Notes: generated by a model not told the origin, from the letters alone. 64,000 bases of DNA from Prevotella fusca JCM 17724 (GCF_001262015.1 NZ_CP012075.1:558001-622000), one strand, 5' to 3'. Shown: positions 44,504 through 54,594, counted from the first letter of the stretch. Translations and numbers: made by a program.

Positions 44504-46075
44504 ATGACAAGCGAAGTAATTATTGATGCCCAACCGAAAGAAATTTCGATAGCACTGCTCGAGGATAAGCGACTGGTTGAATACCAGCGTGAGCCAAGAG
44601 AGGCGAGCTTCTCGGTTGGAAACATCTACGTGGCAAAAGTCAAGAAACTGATGCCGGGGCTTAATGCCTGCTTTGTAGATGTAGGTTATGAGCGTGACGC
44701 CTTTCTTCATTATCTTGACTTAGGGAGCCAGTTCAACTCCTATGCGAAGTATCTGAAACAGGTTCAGAGCGACCGCAAACGACTTTATCCCATCCAAAAA
44801 GCCAGTCGCCTGCCCGATTTGCAAAAGGACGGAACCGTCCAGAACACCCTGCAAGTAGGGCAAGAGGTGATGGTACAGATTGTCAAAGAACCCATTTCCA
44901 CCAAAGGACCACGCCTCACAGGCGAAATATCATTCGCTGGCAGGTTCCTGGTGCTCATACCTTTCGGGCATAAAGTCAGCGTTTCATCTAAAATCAGAAG
45001 CGGAGAAGAACGTGCACGCCTCAAACAGCTCATACAGAGCATTACACCCAAGAACTTCGGTGTGATTGTCCGTACCGTAGCTGAAGGGAAGCGCGTTGCC
45101 GAGCTTGATGCTGAGATGAAAGTCCTCCTGAGCCGTTGGAATGACGCTATCACAAAGATACAGAAAACACAGGACCGCCCTCAACTCGTCTTTGAGGAGA
45201 CCGGGCGTGCTGTCGCAATGCTGCGTGATCTCTTCAATCCAACCTACGAAAACATCTACGTCAACGACGACGAGATATGCACTGCCGTTCATCACTATGT
45301 TTCTCTAATAGCCCCTGAAAAGGCGGGCATCGTGAAGAAGTACACAAGCAAGGTGCCGATCTTCGACAACTTTGACGTTACGAAGCAGATAAAATCCAGC
45401 TTCGGAAAGACCATCAATTATGGTCATGGCTGCTACCTCATCATCGAACACACTGAGGCTATGCATGTTGTAGATGTGAACAGTGGTAACAGAACAAAGG
45501 AAAAAGCACAGGAGCAGAATGCTCTCGACACCAACCTCGGTGCTGCTGATGAATTAGCCCGACAGCTCCGACTGCGTGATATGGGCGGAATCATTGTCGT
45601 TGACTTCATCGACATGAATCTTGCTGAAGACCGCCAGATGCTGTACGAGCGTATGTGCAAGAACATGCAGAAGGACCGTGCACGCCACAACATCCTTCCA
45701 CTGAGCAAGTTCGGACTGATGCAGATTACCCGCCAGCGTGTACGCCCGGTAATGGATGTTGATGTAGACGAGAACTGTCCTACCTGTTTCGGTACTGGAA
45801 AGATTCGTTCAAGCATCCTGTTTACCGATCAGTTGGAGCGTAAGATTGACCGACTGGTAAACAAGGTTGGAGTAAAGAAATTCTATTTACATGTCCATCC
45901 ATACGTTGCAGCTTACATCGACAAGGGTCTTATTTCCTTGAAGCGCAAGTGGCAAATCAAGTATGGACTCGGTGTAAACATCATTCCTTCACAGAAACTT
46001 GCCTTTTTGCAATATGAATTCTATGATGCAAAACAGCAATTCATTGATATGAAGGAACAGAACGATAAATCCTGA
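44504..46075 (+). CDS. rng: Ribonuclease E/G family protein
   Basis: 523 residues, the RNase G size, without the long C-terminal degradosome scaffold of RNase E. An N-terminal S1-like RNA-binding domain (about 35-125) precedes the catalytic core. The core shows the DVNSGNRTKE motif, the metal-binding acidic residues in VDFIDM and the zinc-link CPTC (Cys425, Cys428), all intact. It matures rRNA and decays mRNA, cutting 5'-monophosphorylated RNA in AU-rich stretches. GAAGAAG just before the ATG is a weak ribosome site. A 34-base hairpin terminator follows. Confidence 0.94.
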   Translation: MTSEVIIDAQPKEISIALLEDKRLVEYQREPREASFSVGNIYVAKVKKLMPGLNACFVDVGYERDAFLHYLDLGSQFNSYAKYLKQVQSDRKRLYPIQKASRLPDLQKDGTVQNTLQVGQEVMVQIVKEPISTKGPRLTGEISFAGRFLVLIPFGHKVSVSSKIRSGEERARLKQLIQSITPKNFGVIVRTVAEGKRVAELDAEMKVLLSRWNDAITKIQKTQDRPQLVFEETGRAVAMLRDLFNPTYENIYVNDDEICTAVHHYVSLIAPEKAGIVKKYTSKVPIFDNFDVTKQIKSSFGKTINYGHGCYLIIEHTEAMHVVDVNSGNRTKEKAQEQNALDTNLGAADELARQLRLRDMGGIIVVDFIDMNLAEDRQMLYERMCKNMQKDRARHNILPLSKFGLMQITRQRVRPVMDVDVDENCPTCFGTGKIRSSILFTDQLERKIDRLVNKVGVKKFYLHVHPYVAAYIDKGLISLKRKWQIKYGLGVNIIPSQKLAFLQYEFYDAKQQFIDMKEQNDKS

Positions 46076-46120
46076 GCAAACAACTAAGTCGTTAGATAGA
46101 ACGAAGGTTAACAACATTGG

Positions 46121-46160
46121 AAATCCACTACTTATATATATAAGGTAGTGGATTTCTTTT
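46121..46160 (+). terminator. Terminator of the RNase G gene
   Basis: AAATCCACTA pairs with TAGTGGATTT (extended by CTTA/TAAG-type pairing), followed by CTTTTT. Confidence 0.75.
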
Positions 46161-46360
46161 TAGACAGCATATACATAAAGCCCAGAATTAAGACATAGTT
46201 ACGAGGAAACATTATTTGGCAAGTAATAAAGCAATGGGTTAATAGGAGTTTACATCACCACAGAAATAAGATTGAGGGATTATTATTCCTAAAAACTTTC
46301 CACTCCTATCCTCCTCCAGCAGGAATACTTTTGTAAAATATTTCTTACACCCTACTTTTA

Positions 46361-46455
46361 CTGATGACGGTTTGCATTCCAATTAAGCCCAGATTGACTT
46401 CCAAAAGGTGCTTAATTGGAGTCGAACTAAGGCTTAATTGAAGTCCTATTAAGCA
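46361..46455 (-). repeat. 22-bp-period array, type 1, copy E
   Basis: On the minus strand: GGTGCTTAA, then TAGGACTTCAA+TTAAGCCTTAG, TTCGACTCCAA+TTAAGCACCTT, TTGGAAGTCAA+TCTGGGCTTAA and a fourth, degenerate unit. TGCAAGAAAAGG precedes it, as in copies A and F. Confidence 0.82.
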
Positions 46456-46672
46456 CCTTTTCTTGCATACTCCTATAACCATTTGATTATATGACAGTTA
46501 TAAACACAACATCAAAAGGACAATTGCACCCTGTTTCAGCAAGAACATCAACAAGCCATGTAAAAGTATTTCAAAGCCAAAAAGCACTGAGCAGCCCTTA
46601 TTCCAGTCTATGAAAAAAGGGAATAAAGTTCAAAACGATAATCATACAACCACTTGCGCCAGTCTGAAACAC

Positions 46673-46722
46673 AAAAAAACGCCCTCATCCATCTGAAAGC
46701 AGACAGGCAAGAGCACTTTTCT
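46673..46722 (-). terminator. Probable terminator of the GH13-AlaX gene
   Basis: An imperfect stem over about 15 pairs with G-U wobbles ends in GGGCG followed by T7 on the minus strand, about 20 bases past the stop. Confidence 0.55.
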
Positions 46723-46742
46723 TTCTTAACAACAAGTGTGTT

Positions 46743-48908
46743 TTAAGCAGGAATAACCTTAAAGCGGATACGGAACGTACGCTTCTGCTCATCCCAGTTA
46801 GTACCCAACATTTCAAAACGTCCAATCTGTGCAGTTGAACGTACATGCTTGCCAATACAAAGGCAGACATCAAAATCGCCTATACGAACCAGTCGCAACA
46901 TCTCTGAAGCATCCTCGGGAAGTTTGTCAATGTTGACACCCTCTGGAATATTATTACGGTCAATCATTTCAAAAGTTACCGGCAGGTCTTCAGCTATCAG
47001 ACGGTTCATTTCGTCCTCTATCGCCTTCTCTTCCTTACGGTTCGGCTTATGATCAAGGACGAAGGTCATCTTACTCTTCTTTCGCTCGATGTGAGCATTA
47101 CTGCTGCGCTCTGCACCAAACATACGAAACATAACCTGATTCAAGAGATGTTCTGCCGTATGAGCAGGAGGAAACTCCTCTTTGTTGTGCGTATTCAATA
47201 CGTAATCCACGGTCTTGGTCTTTATATTAAACTTGTAAATTCTTCCAAAGTTTGCCGCCACATCTAATGCTATCTGCCCGTCACGTTTCAATTCTACTAC
47301 CTTTGTAAAGCCTGAAAGCAAATCAGTCATTTCAACTTCCTGTTCGGGCAGACCGAGGAAATCATACGCATGAGACGGAACAGTTACATTGACATGTACC
47401 CGTTTCTGGTCGAAATTGGCAACAACCAGCAACACTTCTTCATCAGCCTTACGCAGGAAAGCAAACTGCTTGCGTGGGTTGAACTGATAGCTCTGGTTAT
47501 TGACATACATAAGATCAAAAGTCTGTCCTTCCCTGACTGCTTTCTCACGATTGCAGAAACGGAGGAGTCCCTGATACACGAGCGACAGCTTCTTCTCGTC
47601 TGTGGTCAGCGCATCATGATTAAAGAACCCTTTATAAACGGCATCACTTGCCCAATAGTCAAAGATGGTTGAACGCCCGTCCTGCCCCGAGAATCCCTCC
47701 TTGTCCATCCCCTTTTCGCCAAATTCCTGCCCTGCATAAACCATGACAGGATTCTGCTGGAGGAGCGCAGAAACTATCATTCCGGGAACTCCCTTCCAAG
47801 GATTACCGGCGAAGAAATCGAAGGCTATGCGCTGCTCGTCATGATTTTCGAGGAAGTAAAGCATGTGGTTGCGAATGTCATCAACCTGCTGCCACTCATG
47901 TGTGATGGACGAAGCAGGACGCTCATCACATATCACACCACGAATACAGTCGTACAGTCCCACCTTGTCATACAGATAGTCAAAGCCCGATTCCACATAC
48001 ATGCGATACTGGTTAGGGTCATAGACCTCACCAATGAATATCATTCCGGGATAACGTTCCTTGACCTGCTGCGTTGCATACGCCCAGAACTCGTGCGGAA
48101 CCATCTCCGCCATGTCACAACGGAAGCCGTCAATGCCCTTCTCAGCCCAGAAGAGAAGGATATCAGTCATCTTCTTCCATGTGGAAGGAACAGGATTATA
48201 GTGATAGCTCCTGCCGCCAGCATCGCAATAATCTACACCGTAATTCAGCTTGACTGTCTCATACCAGTCATTCTGCTGTGGATGAGAGTCGAAGCGGTCG
48301 TTACCTGTACACTTTGCAGGATACTCATAATAAGGCTCAGCATAGTGGGCATAGTCATTCTCAACAACACCCGAGAGGTCAAGCTGTTCGCCTGGACAAT
48401 AGTAAAAGTTGTTCTGAGAATCAAAATGTTTCCCGGTATCATCGCCCTCTCCAAGATCCTCAACACCTTGTGGCTTGGCTATACTCTTATATTGACGCGC
48501 AACATGATTGGGCACAAAGTCTATTATCACCTTCATGCCTTCTGCATGAGTGCGGGCTACAAGAGCCTCGAACTCTGCCATACGCTCATTGACATCAACC
48601 GCAATATCTGGGTCAATATCATAATAATCCGTAATGGCATACGGCGAACCGGCACGCCCCTTTACCACACGGGGATTCTGTTGCGGTATGCCGAAAGTAG
48701 AATAGTCAGTACACGTTGCATGGCGGATAACACCTGTATACCAAAGATGGGTGACACCGAAATCATGGATGCGCCGCAGCACCTCCTCATCAAAGTCATT
48801 CATCTTTCCTGCACCGTTCTCAGCTAATGTACCATTCTCTTTCTTTGCAAGGTTCTTATTACCGAAAGTACGGGTGAAGACTTGATAGATTACTAATTTA
48901 GTTTTCAT
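46743..48908 (-). CDS. GH13 alpha-amylase fused to an AlaX-like tRNA-editing domain
   Basis: 721 residues, one uninterrupted frame. Residues ~1-560 are a GH13 alpha-amylase-type glycosidase with its catalytic triad intact: nucleophile Asp265 (GFRCDMAE), acid Glu294 (IGEVYDPN) and Asp357 (ENHDEQR). No signal peptide, so it is cytoplasmic and probably acts on stored glycogen or imported maltodextrin. Residues ~570-721 match the second additional (SAD/AlaX) editing domain of alanyl/threonyl-tRNA synthetases: the zinc motif HxxxH is His583-His587 (HTAEHLL) and the CxxxH is Cys684-His688 (LCIGKHV), with the surrounding LRLVRIGDFD and IGRF segments. All four metal ligands are present, so the domain could hydrolyse mischarged tRNA or another ester. 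The fusion is highly unusual; the functional link is unknown. Confidence 0.85.
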   Translation of the reverse strand: MKTKLVIYQVFTRTFGNKNLAKKENGTLAENGAGKMNDFDEEVLRRIHDFGVTHLWYTGVIRHATCTDYSTFGIPQQNPRVVKGRAGSPYAITDYYDIDPDIAVDVNERMAEFEALVARTHAEGMKVIIDFVPNHVARQYKSIAKPQGVEDLGEGDDTGKHFDSQNNFYYCPGEQLDLSGVVENDYAHYAEPYYEYPAKCTGNDRFDSHPQQNDWYETVKLNYGVDYCDAGGRSYHYNPVPSTWKKMTDILLFWAEKGIDGFRCDMAEMVPHEFWAYATQQVKERYPGMIFIGEVYDPNQYRMYVESGFDYLYDKVGLYDCIRGVICDERPASSITHEWQQVDDIRNHMLYFLENHDEQRIAFDFFAGNPWKGVPGMIVSALLQQNPVMVYAGQEFGEKGMDKEGFSGQDGRSTIFDYWASDAVYKGFFNHDALTTDEKKLSLVYQGLLRFCNREKAVREGQTFDLMYVNNQSYQFNPRKQFAFLRKADEEVLLVVANFDQKRVHVNVTVPSHAYDFLGLPEQEVEMTDLLSGFTKVVELKRDGQIALDVAANFGRIYKFNIKTKTVDYVLNTHNKEEFPPAHTAEHLLNQVMFRMFGAERSSNAHIERKKSKMTFVLDHKPNRKEEKAIEDEMNRLIAEDLPVTFEMIDRNNIPEGVNIDKLPEDASEMLRLVRIGDFDVCLCIGKHVRSTAQIGRFEMLGTNWDEQKRTFRIRFKVIPA

Positions 48909-48970
48909 ATAAAATCCCCCTCTAACTTCCCCGAAAGGGAAAAGTAAAAAGGATTTAAACTTACATTACT

Positions 48971-49016
48971 GTAGGTGTATCAGATAACAAACATTAATCC
49001 TACCTGACACACCTAC
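48971..49016 (-). other. Hairpin between fabD and the GH13 gene
   Basis: GTAGGTGTATCAG pairs with CTGACACACCTAC over 13 bp (one wobble). No T-run follows on the minus strand, so it may be a partial terminator or processing site. Confidence 0.45.
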
Positions 49017-49078
49017 ATCAATATTCTTATGTTTACTCTCTTATAAGATTTCCCTCCTTTCAGAGGGATTGGGGAAAG

Positions 49079-49966
49079 TTAATCTACACCGTGTGCATTA
49101 ACATTCTTGTCAATACGACCGAGCATACCCTGCAAAGCCTTACCTGGACCGCACTCGATGAACTCGTCAGCACCATCAGCAATCATATTCTGTGCACTCT
49201 TAGTCCAACGTACGCTTGATGTAAGCTGAGCTATGAGGTTCTTCTGAATCTCAGCTGGGTCTGTATGTGGCAAAGCATCTACGTTCTGATATACCGGGCA
49301 CTTCGGAGCATTGAACGTTGTTGCCTCAATAGCTGCCTGCAACTCATCCTTAGCTGGCTGCATCAACGGTGAATGGAAAGCACCACCCACCTTCAATGGC
49401 AACGCACGCTTAGCACCAGCTTCCTTCATCAGCTCACAAGCCTCATTGATACCCTCGGTTGAACCAGAGATAACTAACTGACCTGGACAGTTGAAGTTGG
49501 CAGCAACACAAACCTTGCCATCCTTTGAAACAGCAGCACAGATTTCCTCAACCTTCTCATCGGACAGACCGATAATGGCTGCCATAGTACCTGGATTCTG
49601 CTCACATGCCTTCTGCATGGCATTGGCACGTGCTGCAACAAGTTTCAAACCGTCCTCGAAACTCAGTGCGCCAGCTGCAACAAGGGCAGAGAACTCTCCC
49701 AAAGAGTGACCAGCTACCATATCAGGCTTGAACTCATCGCCTAAGCAAAGTGCAGAAATAACACTGTGGAGGAACACTGCAGGCTGAGTTACCTTAGTTT
49801 CCTTCAGCTGCTCATCAGTACCTGCAAACATAATCTCGGTTATCTTGAAGCCAAGAATCTCGTCAGCCTTATCGAAAAGTTCTTTTGCCAATGGGTTGTT
49901 CTCATAGAGTTCCTTACCCATACCAACGAACTGAGATCCCTGTCCAGGGAAAACAAATGCTTTCAT
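49079..49966 (-). CDS. fabD: Malonyl-CoA:ACP transacylase
   Basis: 295 residues. FabD loads malonate onto acyl carrier protein for fatty acid synthesis. The GQGSQ start motif and the nucleophile Ser88 (AGHSLGEFSAL) are present, as are the later GAFHSPLM motif with the catalytic His and the QxxNVDA segment. It is transcribed ahead of the GH13-AlaX gene; the 170-bp spacer has a strong hairpin, so co-transcription is uncertain. Other fab genes are not adjacent. Confidence 0.96.
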   Translation of the reverse strand: MKAFVFPGQGSQFVGMGKELYENNPLAKELFDKADEILGFKITEIMFAGTDEQLKETKVTQPAVFLHSVISALCLGDEFKPDMVAGHSLGEFSALVAAGALSFEDGLKLVAARANAMQKACEQNPGTMAAIIGLSDEKVEEICAAVSKDGKVCVAANFNCPGQLVISGSTEGINEACELMKEAGAKRALPLKVGGAFHSPLMQPAKDELQAAIEATTFNAPKCPVYQNVDALPHTDPAEIQKNLIAQLTSSVRWTKSAQNMIADGADEFIECGPGKALQGMLGRIDKNVNAHGVD

Positions 49967-50011
49967 ATTCTATTACTATTAATTGTTTAAATGTTAATAC
50001 ACTACGGACTG

Positions 50012-50019
50012 CAAAGATA
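50012..50019 (-). promoter_or_regulatory. Promoter -7 box of fabD
   Basis: TATCTTTG on the minus strand; leader about 40 nt. Confidence 0.65.
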
Positions 50020-50065
50020 CAGAAAATAAAGGAGATAAAGAAGAAATGAGCCCTAAAAGCCAACA

Positions 50066-51796
50066 TTACTTTATAAAGAGGACACCTTCTAATACTCCCT
50101 CTTTATCCTCTTCTATCAGACAACAACATAGACTTGTCAGGTAGAAACAAGTATTCTTACCATAGAAAACAACAGAGTGCGGCTTCTTGGCTTTATAAAT
50201 CTTCTTCAGTTCTGCAACCGGCATAGAGATAACATCCTCCATCTTCTTTCCTCCAATCGTATAAGGAAGTGTCACAGAAAGAGTGTCATTTCTTGTGGCA
50301 CATGTAATATAACGTGTATTATACTCATATTTCACCACTCTGAAAGAAGTATATCCCTCTGGAATTGTTAAGGTTGAACCAGAAACATTATACTGAATAT
50401 CTATAAAAGACTCATCATCTACAGCTGTATCTGCAGACACAGACTCCTCATCCACATAATCATACGACCAAACATTCCATTCTTCAACAATTCCGTCTGT
50501 ACCCAGACTATCATAATTATCTGATAAATAGCTAAGTTTATCCACGATGAGACCAGCTTGATATCCATCTAATTTCTTCAACAGCTTTTCAACCTGTAGT
50601 TTATCCATAGGGAACTGTGTAACTCCATGCTTGCCAGCTATCCCAATGACATCTCTTCTCAACTGGTCACGCGTAAAGGTATAGACATTATAAGGTAATA
50701 CGGAAAGTATCAGCAACGAAACTGCAAACGAGCTTGCTATCCACGACAAACGCTTTGCTTTCAATACATAAAGACCAATGCAGACGGCATAACACCAAAG
50801 GTTGAAAGCAAGCAGATAAATACGCAATACAGATACTCCATAATCGCTGAAACGACGGATAATTCCTATTGTCATCAACAGCAACAAAGGCAATACGACC
50901 AGCGGAAGATAGCGTAAGACAAACTTATCAAAAGGTTTCTTCTCTGCCCGGAAGTTCACAGGATAAAGCAGACCGACGATGATTATCGTCAAGAACATAA
51001 GTGCCGCTACCAACCAACTTACCCATCCATCAGGTAATGTCCACGTGATAATTATCTTAATGACATAAAAATACAATGTTACAAGATAGATAAAGTGCAA
51101 TGGGATTATCTGGAAGTGTATGACTTCATTCATAAACTTATGCTGCATCCAATCACGAACAGCATACATCTCTTCGGCTGATGGAGTCTGCAACACAACT
51201 AACGAAGGTGCTAAAAAAACAAAACAAAAGACCAGAAGATAGGAAATCTGCGTATTACCGATATAGAATCCAAAGAGATAAACAAAAGACTGTAGCAACA
51301 GCTCCAACCCCAAGAACAGTATACCCGAGATAACGATGGCTAAGCCAATATGCCCAAGAATGTTCAAGGTAAAACTGATAGCAGGTCTGTCATCCTTCTG
51401 ACCATAGAAAGGAATGATAAAAAGTCCCAAAACAATTGCCACACAACATGCTATACAGGCAGCCGTCAGAGTACCACTCAACGGATAATTACAAGCAAAG
51501 AAAGCACAGATGCCAGCCCAAATAATATTTGCCGAGGCTATTACTGCCAACTGTTTACCCTTGCCTTTACCCTCCACAAACAAATGAATCATATAGGAAA
51601 GCACTATCCCTGACAAAGACCACAGGGACATAAAGAAGTCAAAAGCCTTACAATCATATTCCAAATATCTGCTGACTAAAATACAGAAATACACAGTCGC
51701 TATCACAATGTAAACAAATGTCACAGGAAAACGTCTGGTCACCTTTGAAAGCCGGGCAGTCCAGTCAACAAGGTTCATTCTCTTAAATTTCACCAT
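50066..51796 (-). CDS. DUF4153 membrane protein
   Basis: 576 residues. About 11-12 hydrophobic helices fill the first ~375 residues, followed by a soluble, beta-rich extracytoplasmic domain (about 390-576; RVVKYEYNTRYITC, VVFYGKNTCFYL). This layout is that of the DUF4153 family, frequent in Bacteroidales and of unknown function. An ATG at codon 7 (MNLVDW) is an alternative start. It stands alone with its own promoter. Between-helix loops carry many charged residues but no recognised enzyme motif. Confidence 0.8.
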   Translation of the reverse strand: MVKFKRMNLVDWTARLSKVTRRFPVTFVYIVIATVYFCILVSRYLEYDCKAFDFFMSLWSLSGIVLSYMIHLFVEGKGKGKQLAVIASANIIWAGICAFFACNYPLSGTLTAACIACCVAIVLGLFIIPFYGQKDDRPAISFTLNILGHIGLAIVISGILFLGLELLLQSFVYLFGFYIGNTQISYLLVFCFVFLAPSLVVLQTPSAEEMYAVRDWMQHKFMNEVIHFQIIPLHFIYLVTLYFYVIKIIITWTLPDGWVSWLVAALMFLTIIIVGLLYPVNFRAEKKPFDKFVLRYLPLVVLPLLLLMTIGIIRRFSDYGVSVLRIYLLAFNLWCYAVCIGLYVLKAKRLSWIASSFAVSLLILSVLPYNVYTFTRDQLRRDVIGIAGKHGVTQFPMDKLQVEKLLKKLDGYQAGLIVDKLSYLSDNYDSLGTDGIVEEWNVWSYDYVDEESVSADTAVDDESFIDIQYNVSGSTLTIPEGYTSFRVVKYEYNTRYITCATRNDTLSVTLPYTIGGKKMEDVISMPVAELKKIYKAKKPHSVVFYGKNTCFYLTSLCCCLIEEDKEGVLEGVLFIK

Positions 51797-51881
51797 AAGG
51801 GTAGTATTTTAAATAAGTAAGATATACTCTATCAGCTGCACAGAAAGAGATTTCCCGAACATAGCTGAGTCGATTGCAAAG

Positions 51882-51889
51882 CAAAGATA
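51882..51889 (-). promoter_or_regulatory. Promoter -7 box of the DUF4153 gene
   Basis: TATCTTTG on the minus strand; leader about 80 nt. Confidence 0.6.
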
Positions 51890-52215
51890 AACATTTATCA
51901 TGAAGTACAAAGAAATCCACAGAGAAAATAAATTATTGATGTCCAACAAATATCATTCTATCACCCCCACTTACACTTCGAATTATATGCGCTCATCTTA
52001 TTATTGGTTCTTCCGTTAAATGCGTAGATTGGAAACAGAATAAAGGTTTATACACCTGCATGGTATGGCTATCCAAAATCAGATGGTCTTACAAGGGAGG
52101 GGCAAGGTAAAATGCAGAAAAGGCAAACAAATACGATGTCTTTCCGTCATCTGCAAACAACTTATTCCCATACTAACCGATGTTTGTAAACTATTTTCAT
52201 GCAGCTCAAAGCTAA

Positions 52216-52311
52216 TACATGGTCTTTTGGCTTCTAAAAGACGCCCTATTGGCTTGCAATAGATGCCCTTTTGAGGTCTAACTAACGCCCTTTTGAGGTC
52301 CAATTAAGCAC
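52216..52311 (-). repeat. 22-bp-period array, type 1, copy F
   Basis: On the minus strand: GGTGCTTAA, then TTGGACCTCAA+AAGGGCGTTAG, TTAGACCTCAA+AAGGGCATCTA, TTGCAAGCCAA+TAGGGCGTCTT and TTAGAAGCCAA+AAGACCATGTA. Three of four units use the AAGGGC right half. Confidence 0.85.
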
Positions 52312-52918
52312 CTTTTCTTGCACTACTTTATAACTGATTGATTTACTGTTGATTGCAGACTTGCTTTTTACACGTGTTTTTGCCTTTATCTGTAGGTATT
52401 TTATCCGAAATTATGTCATGATTTTTCAAACCGTTGTCCGCATTTTCAAAGTATTGACATGAAAAGCTTTTCTGCATCGGAGGATGATAATAAAGTAGGT
52501 AGCCAAGACCGTCTTGGCTATGTTTATATTTAATAAATAACTCCGGTTCTTCCTTTAAAGCTATACGAAAAACATCCACGCATTTAACGAATGAACCTTA
52601 TTATTTTCCTGCCACAAGCCCTTGAAAGTGTACATAAACTCTACGAATATAAAGCGTTTGACCTCAATTCTATTTTACCCAGACCTGCAAAAGTCTTATT
52701 GTTTTACCAGAGGCACTCTATCACTTCATCTTTTGAAAAAAGCAGAAAACGCCGTTAAAGATAAAAAGAAAGATAAAAGATTTACAACTGAAATCCATGT
52801 CATACCAACTGTAAGCATACGACTACTTGCTTCAAAATGTTCCACAGAAAACTAAAGAGAACTTCCTTTATTCTTATAATAAAAGGGGAAATAACACACT
52901 TATATAATTAAAATTCAT

Positions 52919-52926
52919 TATCTTTG
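52919..52926 (+). promoter_or_regulatory. Promoter -7 box of the GH109-like gene
   Basis: TATCTTTG on the plus strand; leader about 50 nt. Confidence 0.65.
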
Positions 52927-52985
52927 CGCCGTGAAAGGAAATGTATAAACTCAAAATCTACCAATTAAACAAATAACTAAAAACT

Positions 52986-54533
52986 ATGAGTATCAGAAGA
53001 TCATTAGCTGCGGCGTTTATCCTTGGCAGCTTATTCTTACCATCAACAGTATCGGCACAGTTCAACTGGCCATACAAGGTAACCAATGGGACAGCAATTA
53101 CTGATGTGCCGAAACGTGCAGCAGGACAGGAAAGTGCACTGAACATGACCACTCCGAAAATGAAGGCGGTACGCGTAGCATTTGTCGGACTGGGAATGCG
53201 CGGACATGATGCCGTAGAACGTTGGACGCATATCCCTGGCATCCAGGTGATGGCACTCTGCGACCATGAACGTGACAGAGCAGAGAAATGTCAGGAATAT
53301 CTGCGCAAGGCAAGTATGCCCGCAGCCGACATTTACTCTGGCGAAGACGGATACAAGGAACTGTGCAGGCGCAAGGATATTGACCTTGTATATATTGCTC
53401 CGGACTGGAAGCATCACTTCCTTGTTGCAAGCGAGGCTATGAAGAACGGCAAGCATGTTGCCGTGGAAGTACCTGCGGCTATGAATCTTTCTGAAATATG
53501 GCAACTCATCGACCTCTCTGAAAAGAAGCGTCTGCACTGTATGATGCTTGAAAACTGCTGCTATGACTTCTTTGAGTTGAATGCTCTGAACATGGCACAG
53601 CAGAAAGTCTTTGGCGAAGTGCTTTACGTTCAAGGTGCTTATCGCCACGAATTGTCACAGTTCTGGGATTCTTACTGGAAGAAAGATGCACAGGACAAAC
53701 TTGGCTGGAGACTGGATTATAACCAGAAGTTCCGTGGCGATCTCTATGCCACACACGGCTTAGGTCCTATTGCGCAGGTACTGGACATACACAGAGGTGA
53801 CAAGATGAAGACCCTCATTGCAATGGACACAAAGTCAGTCAACGGCAAAAAGCAGGTTGAAAAGATGACTGGCGAACCATGCACGGAGTTCCGCAACGGC
53901 GACCATACCACAACACTCATCAGCACTGAGAACGGAAAGGTTATCGAAATCCATCATAACGTAATGACTCCACAGCCTTACAACCGTATGTATCAGCTTA
54001 CAGGTACAAAGGGATTTGCGAACAAATATCCTTTTGAGGGATTTGCACTTTCATCTGACGAACTAAAGAAATCCGGTGTCACACCATCTTCTGACAACCT
54101 TTCAGGACACTCCTACCTTTCAAAGGCTGACGCACAGGCATTGATACAGAAGTACGAAAGCCCAATCGTTGCCAAGTACGAGAAGCAGGCAAAGGAAGTC
54201 GGCGGACACGGCGGTATGGACTTCATCATGGATTCACGCTTAGTTTACTGTCTGCAGAACGGTCTTCCTTTGGACATTGACGTCTATGACCTGGCTGAAT
54301 GGTGTTGTCTGGCAGAGTTAGGTTCTATCTCCATGGACAATGGCAATATTCCTGTAGAGGTTCCAGACTTCACACGTGGACAGTGGAACAACATCAAGGG
54401 ATACCGCCACGCATACGCATCTCCTACGGATGAAGCACAGGCTGCAGCTGATGCTATGGACTTCACAACCAAACTGAAGGAGAAAGGCAAGAAGTACTGG
54501 GAGAAGGCTGACAAGGCAACAAAAAAGAAATAA
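52986..54533 (+). CDS. GH109-like Gfo/Idh/MocA-fold protein
   Basis: 515 residues with a signal peptide ending VSAQ (about residue 25). A Rossmann domain follows (VRVAFVGLGMRGHDAV, about 60-180) and then the alpha/beta domain of the Gfo/Idh/MocA family. The HGLGPIAQVLDI segment matches the GH109 signature; GH109 enzymes are NAD-dependent alpha-N-acetylgalactosaminidases of Bacteroidota. The secreted location supports that over a cytoplasmic dehydrogenase. A YATHGLGP region provides the expected catalytic His. The C-terminal Lys-rich tail is unremarkable. Monocistronic with promoter and terminator. Confidence 0.85.
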   Translation: MSIRRSLAAAFILGSLFLPSTVSAQFNWPYKVTNGTAITDVPKRAAGQESALNMTTPKMKAVRVAFVGLGMRGHDAVERWTHIPGIQVMALCDHERDRAEKCQEYLRKASMPAADIYSGEDGYKELCRRKDIDLVYIAPDWKHHFLVASEAMKNGKHVAVEVPAAMNLSEIWQLIDLSEKKRLHCMMLENCCYDFFELNALNMAQQKVFGEVLYVQGAYRHELSQFWDSYWKKDAQDKLGWRLDYNQKFRGDLYATHGLGPIAQVLDIHRGDKMKTLIAMDTKSVNGKKQVEKMTGEPCTEFRNGDHTTTLISTENGKVIEIHHNVMTPQPYNRMYQLTGTKGFANKYPFEGFALSSDELKKSGVTPSSDNLSGHSYLSKADAQALIQKYESPIVAKYEKQAKEVGGHGGMDFIMDSRLVYCLQNGLPLDIDVYDLAEWCCLAELGSISMDNGNIPVEVPDFTRGQWNNIKGYRHAYASPTDEAQAAADAMDFTTKLKEKGKKYWEKADKATKKK

Positions 54534-54554
54534 ACCTCTATATTTAAGATATGC

Positions 54555-54594
54555 AAAAGCCGTAACACTCACAGAATGTTACGGCTTTAATTTT
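54555..54594 (+). terminator. Terminator of the GH109-like gene
   Basis: Perfect 12-bp stem AAAGCCGTAACA / TGTTACGGCTTT, followed by AATTTTAT. Confidence 0.75.

Larger units (their letters stand above)
46161..46742. other. Gap between RNase G and GH13 genes
   Basis: About 580 bp between converging genes. It carries a type-1 22-bp array (copy E, minus orientation) and the GH13 terminator. No coding frame supported. Confidence 0.65.
51797..52985. other. 1.2-kb gap between DUF4153 and GH109-like genes
   Basis: Divergent genes on both sides, with a promoter at each end. It contains a type-1 22-bp array (copy F). Short frames of 65-78 codons are AT-rich and unlike genes, so none is called. Confidence 0.65.

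Noticed and set aside
47841..48827. 328-codon frame opposite the GH13 domain
   Set aside because: It is a mirror frame of a gene with intact catalytic residues; no domain, signal or start site supports it.
42603..52311. CRISPR array in the 22-bp repeats
   Set aside because: Units are contiguous with no spacers, units vary within an array, and there are no cas genes.
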